A stretch of DNA of 64,000 nt from an uncultured Lachnospiraceae bacterium (GTDB lineage Bacteria; Bacillota; Clostridia; Lachnospirales; Lachnospiraceae), in assembly GCA_910587955.1 (NCBI GenBank), contig CAJUNN010000004.1:1-64000 (forward strand), given 5' to 3'. The notes below the pieces were generated by a model. That model did no database searches, was not told the origin of the DNA, and was given only the letters and a program-made list of their open reading frames with translations. The translations under genes were made by a program, and so were the position numbers. Below, piece by piece: positions 17,526 to 25,786 of the stretch; the first letter of the stretch is position 1, and each line of letters opens with the position of its first letter.

Positions 17526-19412
17526 CTATCCTACCGTCAAAATCTTATCCAGCATCTCCACTTCCCCGGAGGCCGCAATCTCTACCTGCTCCGGCAAAGA
17601 TACCAGAACCGCCGTGGTGAGATCGTATCCGGCTGCCCGGATGGCATCCATATCAAACTCCAGCAGCGGATCACCTGCCTTTACCTTATCTCCGGATTCT
17701 TTCAGGGCATGGAAATATTTTCCCTGAAGCTCCACTGTATTGATGCCCACATGGATTAAAAGTTCCGTGCCGCTCTCACTCACCAGGCCAATGGCATGCT
17801 TCGTGTCAAAAAACATGGCAATCTCTCCGTCAAAAGGTGCCGTCACCAACCCCTTGGCAGGCACAATGCCCACGCCTGCGCCCAGAGCACCTGACGCAAA
17901 GGTGGCGTCTGCAATCTCCGTATGGGGCATTAAGGTTCCGGCTACCGGGGCGTAAACTGCGTTCGGTTCTGTCTCGATCCGCGCCGGCGCTTCCGCTTTT
18001 TCTCCCGCTTTCTTTCCCGCAGAAGCTCCTTCCGGGTCCTTGTATCCAAACATCCAGGTCAGCACAAAAGCCACAGCCGCAGAAATCACAAACATGACAA
18101 TATAGTTGATGGGATCATGCAGGCAGAGCAGCAATCCGAAAATTCCGGTAACACCCGTACCCGTTGCCCCAAGTCCCATGATGGAGGCATACAAAGCGCC
18201 GCAGGCACCTCCCACCGCCCCGCAGATGAAGGGCTTAAAAAATCTCAAGTTCACACCAAAGATAGCCGGTTCCGTAATTCCCATAAAACAGGACATTGCG
18301 GAGGGAACTGCCATGGATTTCGTCCTCTGGTTCCTGGTCTTTAAGGCAACCGCCAGGGTAGCCGCACCCTGGGCAATATTGGCGGCAGACGCCAGGGGAA
18401 GCCAGTAAGTCATTCCGTACAGTCCAAGCTGTCCCACGTCAATCACCGTATACATATGGTGAACCCCCGCAACCACCGTGAGTGAGTAAAGACCTCCCAT
18501 CAGGAAGCTTCCAATGCCGAAAGGAAGGGCAATCAGCTGCTGAACGCCGCCGATAATTCCGTTTTCTATGGTTACAAAAACCGGTCCGATGATAGAGTAG
18601 GTGAGATATCCGGTAACAAACACACTTACCAGAGGGGTTACAAACAAGTCAAACATAGCCGGAACAATTTTATGTAACTTTTTCTCGATCATACACATGA
18701 CAAAGACAGCGATGATAACCGGAATCACGTGTCCCTGATACCCTACCAGATCCACCTCATACAGGCCGAACCATACCTTCTGGGTTCTTAAGACCCCCTC
18801 GGTAGCCACTGTCCACGCATTCTGCAGATCCGGGTGAATCATCAGCATACCGATAACAGCCCCCAGATAGGGATTTCCTCCAAACACTTTCGCCGCACTG
18901 TAGGCAATCAGAATGGGCAGGAATACATAAGCTGTATTGGCAAAGAGGTTTGCAAACACGAAGATGGAACCGGAAGTGTTAATATTTAAAAATCCGTTGT
19001 TTACCATAAAATTCAGGGCTTCCATAATTCCCATGAGGAAACCGCTGGCCACAATAGCCGGAATAATTGGAACGAAAATATCGCCCAGGGTTTTAATCGC
19101 CCGCTTGTAAATGGGCTGTTTGGCAGCTGCGGCTGCCTTGGCATCCTCCTTGCTGGCCGCCGTCAGCCCGGAAACATCCAGAAATTCATCGTACACCTTG
19201 TTCACGGTTCCGGTTCCCAGAATAATCTGGAGCTGGCCGGAAGCGCTGAACACGCCTTTTACCCCGTCGATCTCCTCCACTGCCTTGACGTCACACTTGT
19301 CATTGTCCGCCAGCACAAGACGAAGGCGGGTGGCACAGTGGGCCGCAGATACCAGATTTTCCTTTTTTCCTACTTTTTCGTAGATTTCCTCTGCTGCTTT
19401 TCTGTAGTCCAT
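17526..19412 (-). CDS. scrA: PTS sucrose/beta-glucoside-type transporter EIIBCA
   Basis: Membrane permease that imports and phosphorylates a sugar. 628 residues with EIIB first (phosphorylated Cys26 in AAHCATRLRL), then a roughly ten-segment EIIC membrane domain (about 105-450), and an EIIA domain at the C-terminus with the active His in ELLIHVGINTVELQ. It is 124 bases downstream of the sucrose-6-phosphate hydrolase gene and under the same LacI-type regulator, so sucrose or a short fructoside is the likely substrate. A hairpin in the gap (GGGCTT/AGGCCC) may tune its expression. Confidence 0.88.
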   Translation of the reverse strand: MDYRKAAEEIYEKVGKKENLVSAAHCATRLRLVLADNDKCDVKAVEEIDGVKGVFSASGQLQIILGTGTVNKVYDEFLDVSGLTAASKEDAKAAAAAKQPIYKRAIKTLGDIFVPIIPAIVASGFLMGIMEALNFMVNNGFLNINTSGSIFVFANLFANTAYVFLPILIAYSAAKVFGGNPYLGAVIGMLMIHPDLQNAWTVATEGVLRTQKVWFGLYEVDLVGYQGHVIPVIIAVFVMCMIEKKLHKIVPAMFDLFVTPLVSVFVTGYLTYSIIGPVFVTIENGIIGGVQQLIALPFGIGSFLMGGLYSLTVVAGVHHMYTVIDVGQLGLYGMTYWLPLASAANIAQGAATLAVALKTRNQRTKSMAVPSAMSCFMGITEPAIFGVNLRFFKPFICGAVGGACGALYASIMGLGATGTGVTGIFGLLLCLHDPINYIVMFVISAAVAFVLTWMFGYKDPEGASAGKKAGEKAEAPARIETEPNAVYAPVAGTLMPHTEIADATFASGALGAGVGIVPAKGLVTAPFDGEIAMFFDTKHAIGLVSESGTELLIHVGINTVELQGKYFHALKESGDKVKAGDPLLEFDMDAIRAAGYDLTTAVLVSLPEQVEIAASGEVEMLDKILTVG

Positions 19413-19536
19413 AACTATCTCCTCTCTTTTTTCGGGCCTTCAAAGCCCTTTCTTTATATTAACTGCAGACTGCACCGTCTTTTTTCCGTCTCGCCTTTCC
19501 TGCAGCTAACCTCGATTTACAAAAACTTATCCTTTC

Positions 19537-20955
19537 CTATGCCCGGAAGCGATACCTGCACGTTACAAGAGAACCCCAGGCCCGCACTGTATAGGATGAG
19601 TCCTCCGGGTAGAAACGAGTGGTAAAAACATCCCGTCCCCCGTTTAAAAACACTTCCACACTGGAAACATCCACCAGAATCCGCAGCTCCTTCAGGCTTT
19701 CCAATTTCCGTCCCCGGACCGTCCGGCCCGCCCCCAGAGATTCATCCTCAAACTTCATCCAGAAAATTCCTTCCTCTCTGCGGTAGGAAAGCCTTAAGCC
19801 CTCCGCCAGGACCAGTTCCAGGCTCTCTCCGCCCGTCTCAATATCCAGCTCGCAGGAAGAAGCTATTTCCCGGTAAAATTCTCCCGAGATGGTTTCCTCC
19901 TGGTTCCACCAGGCATCCAGCTCCTGCACCGGATTCTGGCACAGCCTCCCGTCCCGCACAGTCAGTTCCCTGGGAATGGTCATCATATGCTGCCACCCAT
20001 CCGCCACGGTTCGGTTGACATAATATTCTTCCACATCCGGCATCCCCATCCATGCAATCTGAATCCGCCTCCCGTCCTCCGCCTGAAAACTCTGGGGCGC
20101 ATAGAAATCAAAGCCGCCGTCCAGCTCCCGAAAACTGCTGCTCTTCATAGTTCCCCGGAAATCATCCTCCAGAAAGCAGGTTACACTCTGATAAACATTT
20201 TGATAGCAAAGTCCGGAAGCCGGAATTCCCTGGGGAGAAATACACAGCACCCGCCGGCCGTCCAGCAGATAAACATCCGGGCATTCCCACATGTAACCGA
20301 ACTCTTCTTCCGTCTCCAGGCGCCCCTGATAGCTCCAATGCCTCTTATCCGCGGATGCAAATACCAGGGCCGTTCCCCTGTTTTCCTTGGTCCGTGCACC
20401 TTGTATCATATAATACGTTCCGTTCTCTTTCCATACCTTGGGATCCCGGACGTGGCAGGTCAAATCAGAAGGATAATCCTTCCCTGTCATCAGCAATTCC
20501 TTATGGTCAAAAATTTTGCCGTCTGCACTGACAGCCAAAACCGTATTGGACCGGCGGCCTGTCACGATGTAATCGTGCTCCCCCTGTTCCTTTATGTTTC
20601 CCGTGTAAAAGGTATAGATTTTCCCCTCCTCCGCCAGGGCGGAGCCGGAGTATACCCCATGGCAGTCAAAAGGCTGATCTGGAAAATGGGAAATCCCCTG
20701 GAACTCCCAGTGGAGCAGATCTCGGCTGGTGCAGTGGCCCCAGAATTTCAAACCGCCTTCCACCTGGAAAGGGGAGAACTGATAAAAAGCATGATAAATT
20801 CCGTCCTGCTGGCACAAACCGTTGGGATCGTTCAGCCACCCAAAGGGGGGAGCAATGTGCAGAAGAGGCCTCCACCGCTCTGTTTTCCGGCCTTCTCCTT
20901 GACGCCTCTGTTCCTCTTCAAACATTTTTATCCATAAAGTCTCAAGAGCATTCAT
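19537..20955 (-). CDS. scrB: Sucrose-6-phosphate hydrolase (GH32)
   Basis: Cleaves the sucrose-6-phosphate made by the PTS into glucose-6-phosphate and fructose. 472 residues with no signal peptide, as expected for a cytoplasmic enzyme. All GH32 motifs are present: WLNDPNG (40-46, nucleophile Asp43), RDPKVW, and WECPDVY with the acid/base Glu. The C-terminal beta-sandwich carries VSSVEVFLNGG. A LacI-type operator lies 39 bases upstream of the start. Confidence 0.93.
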   Translation of the reverse strand: MNALETLWIKMFEEEQRRQGEGRKTERWRPLLHIAPPFGWLNDPNGLCQQDGIYHAFYQFSPFQVEGGLKFWGHCTSRDLLHWEFQGISHFPDQPFDCHGVYSGSALAEEGKIYTFYTGNIKEQGEHDYIVTGRRSNTVLAVSADGKIFDHKELLMTGKDYPSDLTCHVRDPKVWKENGTYYMIQGARTKENRGTALVFASADKRHWSYQGRLETEEEFGYMWECPDVYLLDGRRVLCISPQGIPASGLCYQNVYQSVTCFLEDDFRGTMKSSSFRELDGGFDFYAPQSFQAEDGRRIQIAWMGMPDVEEYYVNRTVADGWQHMMTIPRELTVRDGRLCQNPVQELDAWWNQEETISGEFYREIASSCELDIETGGESLELVLAEGLRLSYRREEGIFWMKFEDESLGAGRTVRGRKLESLKELRILVDVSSVEVFLNGGRDVFTTRFYPEDSSYTVRAWGSLVTCRYRFRA

Positions 20956-20993
20956 ACCATCTCTCCTTCATTCCTCTTACATTCATCGTTTAT

Positions 20994-21013
20994 TTGTGAA
21001 TACGTATTCATAA
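20994..21013. promoter_or_regulatory. LacI-type operator upstream of scrB
   Basis: The sequence TTGTGAATACGTATTCATAA shares the 16-base core TGTGAATACGTATTCA with the palindrome in front of scrR (22081-22100). Its position just upstream of scrB indicates repression of scrB and scrA by the adjacent regulator. Confidence 0.8.
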
Positions 21014-21064
21014 ATGGTCCAATAAAAGAACAATTCCGAAAAACTGTTCTTTTGAATCTCGTCC

Positions 21065-22057
21065 TTAACGGATACTTTCCCTGCAGGAACTCTGCCTGGG
21101 CACCAGCTCTGCCAGCATGGGATGCTCCTCTGTCTTTCTGTCCTCCGGATGATCCATTTTATAAAAAAGCCTCTTGACCGCCGCGGCTGCCATCTCCTCA
21201 TTGGGCTGGGAGACACTGGAAAGGGCTGGCCAGAGGTAATCGCACATATACGTATTATCAAAGCCTACCAATCCGGCCCTTTCCGGTATTTTTATCCCGC
21301 GCCTCTGCAGGATCCCAAGCATCTGGGCCGCCCGCCTGTCATTGTAGGCAAAGATTCCGGTCCGGCCTCCCCAGCGCTCCAAATGTGCGGACAGCGCTGC
21401 ATCAATCACTTCTGAGTCCTTGCCGGCAATCACAGTCATCCGTTCCCGGATTCCAGTTCCCGTCTTTGACAATGCCCTGGCAAACCCCTGATACTTCACA
21501 TCCGCCGGATCACCGAAAAAGAGAAAATTGTCATACCCCTCCTCCAGCAGGTGGCGGCCCACCTGGCTGCCAGCTTCCACGTGATCCACATAAACACAGT
21601 CCATACCCGCAGCCTGCCGGGTAATGATTACCGTTGGAATATCCAGCCGCCGGACAGTCTCTTTCCACTGCCGGGACCTCTCGTTCACAGGAACCGCAAG
21701 CAAACCGTCTACCCGGTAACGCCGGACCACATCCAGACATTCCCGCTCATGCTCCAAATCATAGTTGGAATTAAATAAAATCAGGCTGTAGCCCTCTTTC
21801 TCTGCCTCCTGTTCAATGTATTTTACCAAATCTGCAAAAAAGGCATTGGAAATATCCGTCAGGAGCACCCCCACCAGGTGGGTTTTGCTGCCTACCAGGC
21901 TTTGCGCCATCCTGTTCGGCTGAAAATCATGCTCTCTTGCACAGGCCAGGACGCGTTCCCGGATCTGGGGATTCACCGCCTGGTTTCCGCTCAGTACACG
22001 GGAAACCGTGGGCTGGGAAACACCTGTTAGTTTCGCAATCTCCGTCATGGTAATCAT
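21065..22057 (-). CDS. scrR: LacI-family repressor of the sucrose regulon
   Basis: 330 residues. The N-terminal helix-turn-helix (MTEIAKLTGVSQPTVSRVLS) and hinge are followed by a periplasmic-binding-like effector domain starting at THLVGVLLTDISNAFF. The start at 22057 has GGAGG upstream. Longer frames run into the operator. Two near-identical palindromes, one before this gene and one before scrB, indicate autorepression and control of the sucrose genes. The effector sugar is inferred from the neighbours only. Confidence 0.9.
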   Translation of the reverse strand: MITMTEIAKLTGVSQPTVSRVLSGNQAVNPQIRERVLACAREHDFQPNRMAQSLVGSKTHLVGVLLTDISNAFFADLVKYIEQEAEKEGYSLILFNSNYDLEHERECLDVVRRYRVDGLLAVPVNERSRQWKETVRRLDIPTVIITRQAAGMDCVYVDHVEAGSQVGRHLLEEGYDNFLFFGDPADVKYQGFARALSKTGTGIRERMTVIAGKDSEVIDAALSAHLERWGGRTGIFAYNDRRAAQMLGILQRRGIKIPERAGLVGFDNTYMCDYLWPALSSVSQPNEEMAAAAVKRLFYKMDHPEDRKTEEHPMLAELVPRQSSCRESIR

Positions 22058-22080
22058 GCCTGTGTCCTCCCGTCTGCAAG

Positions 22081-22100
22081 TTGTGAATACGTATTCACAA
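22081..22100. promoter_or_regulatory. Autoregulatory operator of scrR
   Basis: A perfect 20-base palindrome, TTGTGAATACGTATTCACAA. It lies immediately downstream of the scrR -10 element, over the expected transcription start, an ideal place for autorepression. Confidence 0.85.
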
Positions 22101-22109
22101 CTTTCCTTC

Positions 22110-22138
22110 ATCCTATCACTATAAGTTTCTACTGTCAA
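22110..22138 (-). promoter_or_regulatory. scrR promoter
   Basis: A consensus -35 TTGACA (22133-22138) and -10 TAGGAT (22110-22115) are separated by 17 bases on the minus strand, with the operator directly downstream. Confidence 0.75.
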
Positions 22139-22193
22139 TCGGCAGATCTTCCAAATTTTCCCCTTTCAATTTATGCAGATCGACGAAGAAGAG

Positions 22194-22223
22194 AGCGGCT
22201 GCAAAAAAGTCTTTGCAGCCGCT
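22194..22223 (-). terminator. Terminator after the alpha/beta hydrolase gene
   Basis: A perfect 12-base-pair stem (AGCGGCTGCAAA with TTTGCAGCCGCT) with a six-base loop is followed by a CTCTTCTTC tract on the minus strand. It isolates the hydrolase gene from scrR. Confidence 0.75.
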
Positions 22224-22228
22224 TTCAG

Positions 22229-23044
22229 TCATACGATCTCACATTTTTGCACGAAACTCCGAATACAGGCATTTACTTTCTCCGGCTGATCTACATTGGA
22301 ATTATGCCCTGCTCCCGGAATCCATATCAGTTCCAGATTTTCCCGCTCCGCCCATTTTCTGTTATACCGCCTGGCAGATCCCGCCTTGTCTTTTTCCCCG
22401 CACAAAAGCAGCACGGGACAGCGCGGCCGGTAAGACAAATCCGCCTCTATGGCTTCCCCTAGAATGCGGAATCCGTGATCCGCCAGGGCACAGTACTCCT
22501 CCTTCGAATAGGAGCCCGTAAAAGCATACATCATTCTGCGGCCGTATTCCGTCTCGCAACAGCCCCTGGCCCCGTCATACCGGAGACGCCTCCAAGGATA
22601 ACTGCGGTATATAGGTCCTGTCCGCTTCAAAAGCCAGAGTTCGGCTTCCGTAATATAACATCTCTTAAGAGGCGCCGAATCAATGGAAAGAAAGCCCGCC
22701 GCCTCTCTGGGAAACCGCTCCAGAAAGCACTGGGACACATAGCCGCCCATGGACTGCCCGATCAGAACCGGCTTTCGGATTCCTTCCTTTTCCAAAATAT
22801 CATGGAGCCAGCAGGCCTTGTCCATCAAAGAAAACCGAAGGTCAAAGGGTCTGGAACGGCCGTGGCCCGGCGCATCCCAGACGAGCATATTGTATTCCCC
22901 CTCAAACGCTTCCGCCTGCTTTAAGAAAAGGCGGTGATCGGCCGTAAGCCCCGGCAGGAAAACCAGTGTAGTCCTGTCGGGTTTTATCCGGCTGCACCAG
23001 TAGACGATGGTTCCCAGATCCGTGGAATGGCTTTTTCTCTTCAT
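22229..23044 (-). CDS. Alpha/beta-fold hydrolase
   Basis: 271 residues. It has the oxyanion segment LVFLPGLTADHR, the nucleophile elbow IGQSMGG (Ser98), a late acid (LLLCGEKDKAG) and the catalytic His in IPGAGHNSNVDQPE. There is no signal peptide, so it acts in the cytoplasm. The substrate cannot be told, and esterase, lipase and C-C hydrolase activities share these motifs. Its ribosome binding site GGAG lies inside the last codons of an 18-codon open frame, suggesting coupled translation. Confidence 0.85.
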   Translation of the reverse strand: MKRKSHSTDLGTIVYWCSRIKPDRTTLVFLPGLTADHRLFLKQAEAFEGEYNMLVWDAPGHGRSRPFDLRFSLMDKACWLHDILEKEGIRKPVLIGQSMGGYVSQCFLERFPREAAGFLSIDSAPLKRCYITEAELWLLKRTGPIYRSYPWRRLRYDGARGCCETEYGRRMMYAFTGSYSKEEYCALADHGFRILGEAIEADLSYRPRCPVLLLCGEKDKAGSARRYNRKWAERENLELIWIPGAGHNSNVDQPEKVNACIRSFVQKCEIV

Positions 23045-23050
23045 AAGGCT

Positions 23051-23107
23051 TTAACTCCTTTTCAAAAGCGCCAGGGCTTCATCCCTTGTCAGTTTTGTCT
23101 CTCTCAT
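23051..23107 (-). CDS. Short peptide upstream of the hydrolase, possible truncated gene
   Basis: An 18-codon frame, MRETKLTRDEALALLKRS, starts 13 bases after an AAGGAG that abuts a dispersed repeat and ends 6 bases before the hydrolase start. Its opening resembles the N-terminus of HD-domain phosphohydrolases, so it may be a decayed gene. Alternatively it is a leader peptide that couples ribosomes into the hydrolase. It is too short to decide. Confidence 0.35.
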   Translation of the reverse strand: MRETKLTRDEALALLKRS

Positions 23108-23118
23108 AATGGCTCCTT

Positions 23119-23221
23119 ATTCCAGTTCCGCATCCGCCCTCCCAGCACCCTCTCTTAGAAAGAATTTCAGCCGCATAATACACGGCCGCAATTCTTTCTG
23201 GCGCTGTCCGGGCTCCTGCTG
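23119..23221 (-). repeat. Dispersed intergenic repeat, copy C
   Basis: 103-base unit with the same ends as at argR and tsf (CAGCAGGAGCCCGGACAGC to GCGGAACTGGAATA on the minus strand). The stem here is AGCGCC with GGTGCT and AGAAAGAATT with AATTCTTTCT. The bases differ from copies A and B while pairing is kept. It abuts an AAGGAG site. Confidence 0.78.
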
Positions 23222-23226
23222 TTTTT

Positions 23227-23249
23227 TATTCCAGTCCCGCATCCGACCT
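23227..23249 (-). repeat. Partial end of the dispersed repeat
   Basis: GGTCGGATGCGGGACTGGAATA on the minus strand matches the downstream end of the repeat unit. It starts right after the stop codon of the nucleoside kinase gene and is joined to copy C, so it looks like the surviving end of a second tandem copy. Confidence 0.6.
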
Positions 23250-23250
23250 T

Positions 23251-24909
23251 TTACACCCGGAAGCATCCGCCCCCGATAAACTCGCGGATCAGGGAATTCT
23301 CCGGGATAAAGGAACTGTCCACGCCCACAAAATAATCCAAAAACTTTAGGAGCCGTTTGGCCTCCATATATTCCGGGGCATCCCGGTCAATACCGAAAAG
23401 AATAGGCTCCGCATACTGCTTCAGCACGGAAAGCTCATAAATCAGAGCAGAATTGAACATGGCATCCGCCTCCTCCTGGTAGGGGAAGATATTTTCCTCC
23501 TCTCCCCGGCGCACGGAAGGCCACATGCCAATGGTGCGGGCCGCGCTGGAGCCCCTGGTCCGGGCATCCCGCACCATCCGCCGGATCAGGCGGCCGTCCG
23601 TGGTGGGAATCCGGTTGTGTTCATCCACGTTCAGCTGGGTCAGGGCGCTGATGTAAATCTTAAACTTGCTCTCATGGGGCAGGCTGTGGGACAGCCGGTC
23701 ATTGAGACAGTGAATGCCCTCCAGCACCAGAATATCCTCCGGTCCCAAAGTCATATAGTCCCCGTTGTACTCCTTCTTCCCCGTTTTAAAATTAAAATGA
23801 GGCAGCTCTACCGTTTTCCCCTCCAAAAGCTCGCACATCTGCCGGTTGAACAGCTCAATGTCAATGGCTTCCAGACACTCAAAATTATAATTTCCGTCCG
23901 CATCCTTCGGCGTCTCATCGCGCTCCACAAAATAATTGTCCACTGCTATGGGATGGGGCCTAAGGCCCGCAGCCGAGAGCTGGATAGACAACCGATGGGA
24001 GAAGGTCGTTTTCCCGGAAGAGGAAGGGCCTGCAATCATAATAAATTTCCGGCTGCTGTCCTCCGCAATCCTGCGGGCAATCTCCGCAATCCTGCGCTCC
24101 TGCAGCGCCTCCTGGGTCATCACCAGCTGCTGCATTCCGCCTCTGGAAATACAGTCGTTTAAGTCGCCCACTGTGGAAATGCCCAGCATATCTCCCCATT
24201 CCACCGCCTGGCGCATAACCTTAAAAATCTTTCCCTGGGGCGTAAAGGGCGGTATGGTTCTGGGGGCCTTCCGATCCGGAAACTGGACCACAAAGCCTCC
24301 CTCATAGAGATGCAGGTCAAAATATTTCAAATAGCCTGCGTTCGGGACCATGTAACCGTAAAAATAGTCCTCAAAATCTCCCATCTTGTAAATATTCACC
24401 CGGGAAGCCCGGCGATACCGGAACAGTTTCTCCTTGTCATACATCCGGTGCTCGTGGAAAATCTTCAAAGCCTGATCCGTATTCACATTCCGTTTTTCAA
24501 TAGGAAGCTTCTTCTCCACATATTCCAGCATCTTTTCCCGCACCGCCTCAAGGAAGGCCTCATCAAGGGTCAAATCTCCCTCCAGGGTGCAGTAATATCC
24601 GCTGCTTAAGGAGTGCTGTACCTGTGCCCGGTGTACGGCCTCGTTTCCCGCCACCTTGTAAACGGCTTTCATCAGCATCAGAGTCAGGCTTCTGCGGTAT
24701 GCCTGATATCCGGCCGGATCTGCCGTAGTAAAGAAAGTCAGCTCACAGTCCCCGGAAAGCTTCTTATTCAGCTCCCGCAGGCGCTTATCCGCCGACACCA
24801 GCACAATGTCCCATTCGTAGTCCTTCTGATGCTCCCGGGCAATCTCCTCATAAGCCGTCCCCACCGGATATTCGTACTGTTTTCCGTTGATTGTTACGTT
24901 TGCGTTCAT
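23251..24909 (-). CDS. Nucleoside (uridine) kinase with ThrRS-like TGS domain
   Basis: 552 residues. The first 60 residues form a TGS-type domain (MNANVTINGKQYEYPVG), followed by a region like the second additional domain of threonyl-tRNA synthetase with HxxxH-type residues (GNEAVHRAQVQHS). The C-terminal half is a P-loop uridine kinase: Walker A AGPSSSGKTTF near residue 295, and LVLEGIHCLND. This fusion is known in Clostridia, and uridine kinase activity is inferred. The last codons run into a dispersed-repeat remnant. Confidence 0.85.
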   Translation of the reverse strand: MNANVTINGKQYEYPVGTAYEEIAREHQKDYEWDIVLVSADKRLRELNKKLSGDCELTFFTTADPAGYQAYRRSLTLMLMKAVYKVAGNEAVHRAQVQHSLSSGYYCTLEGDLTLDEAFLEAVREKMLEYVEKKLPIEKRNVNTDQALKIFHEHRMYDKEKLFRYRRASRVNIYKMGDFEDYFYGYMVPNAGYLKYFDLHLYEGGFVVQFPDRKAPRTIPPFTPQGKIFKVMRQAVEWGDMLGISTVGDLNDCISRGGMQQLVMTQEALQERRIAEIARRIAEDSSRKFIMIAGPSSSGKTTFSHRLSIQLSAAGLRPHPIAVDNYFVERDETPKDADGNYNFECLEAIDIELFNRQMCELLEGKTVELPHFNFKTGKKEYNGDYMTLGPEDILVLEGIHCLNDRLSHSLPHESKFKIYISALTQLNVDEHNRIPTTDGRLIRRMVRDARTRGSSAARTIGMWPSVRRGEEENIFPYQEEADAMFNSALIYELSVLKQYAEPILFGIDRDAPEYMEAKRLLKFLDYFVGVDSSFIPENSLIREFIGGGCFRV

Positions 24910-24923
24910 TCTGCCATACCCCC

Positions 24924-24963
24924 TATTTCAAGTTCTGCATACGCCTTCCCGGCGCTCCTGCTG
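24924..24963 (-). repeat. Minimal copy D of the dispersed repeat (ends only)
   Basis: Only 40 bases: CAGCAGGAGCGCC joined to GGCGTATGCAGAACTTGAAATA on the minus strand. It retains both ends with the interior stem-loop deleted. It fills the gap between the Nif3-like stop codon and the GGGGG ribosome binding site of the kinase gene. Confidence 0.65.
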
Positions 24964-25734
24964 CTATATCACGGTAAACGGCTGCGCAATCTCTGCCGCT
25001 TTCACCAGAAGATCCGGAAACCGTTCCTCCAGAAGCTTCCGGATATCTTCTATATAAATATGTTCTATTCCGTAGTGTCCGGCATCGATAATGGAAAGGC
25101 CGCAGTCATCCATGTCGATGCCCGTATGGTGATCCATGTCTCCGGTAATCAGCACATCCGCTCCCGCCGCAAGAGCCGGACGGGCCATGCTCTTTCCTGC
25201 TCCCGGCGAGACAGCCACCGTCTTTACTATCTTATTCAGATTCCCAAAGATCTTCACATTGGGAAGCCCAAACGCCTTTTTTACCCCTTCGGCGCAGTCT
25301 TTTAAAGTCACAGGCCCGGGAAGCTGACCTACCCGGCCAATCCCTTCCCCGTCAAAGACTTCCTCCAGGACAAAGGTATCTTTTAATCCAATCCGCCCGG
25401 CGGCAAGCTCCGCCATTCCCATCACATCATAGTTGGTGTGCATGGCATAGCAGGAAATGCCGTTTCTTATCAGGCGCAGAAGCCGCTCCCCTATATAATC
25501 ATCCGCCGTTACCCGCTTGATACTGCCGAAAATCATGGGGTGGTGGGTCAGCAGAAGATCTGCCTTCCACCGGACAGCCTCCTCCACTGCTGCATCTGTG
25601 GCATCCAGAGCAATGTATACCCGCCGGACTTCCTGCTCCCGGTCACCTGCCAGCAGTCCCACATTGTCCCAGTCACAGGCATAGACAAGCGGATACCGTT
25701 CCTCCAGCACAGAAAAAATATCCTGGCATTTCAT
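24964..25734 (-). CDS. Nif3-like dinuclear metal-centre protein (YqfO family)
   Basis: 256 residues. Metal-binding His and Asp motifs are visible: LLLTHHPMIF, AMHTNYDV and ITGDMDHHTG. Family members form hexamers and have been linked to GTP cyclohydrolase I-like activity, but the role is unsettled. The start at 25734 (MKCQDIFSVLEERYP) matches the family. An upstream in-frame GTG at 25800 would overlap trmK. It follows trmK, the usual order behind rpoD. Confidence 0.9.
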   Translation of the reverse strand: MKCQDIFSVLEERYPLVYACDWDNVGLLAGDREQEVRRVYIALDATDAAVEEAVRWKADLLLTHHPMIFGSIKRVTADDYIGERLLRLIRNGISCYAMHTNYDVMGMAELAAGRIGLKDTFVLEEVFDGEGIGRVGQLPGPVTLKDCAEGVKKAFGLPNVKIFGNLNKIVKTVAVSPGAGKSMARPALAAGADVLITGDMDHHTGIDMDDCGLSIIDAGHYGIEHIYIEDIRKLLEERFPDLLVKAAEIAQPFTVI

Positions 25735-25786
25735 CTCTGTAAATTCCCCCTTTCCGTTTTCTGCAATGCCGGCTGCCGGAATCCGT

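Noticed and set aside
23051..24909. Possible threonyl-tRNA synthetase fragment at the kinase N-terminus
   Set aside because: The TGS and ThrRS-like segments are in frame with the kinase and occur in this fused family, so it is not a broken synthetase gene.
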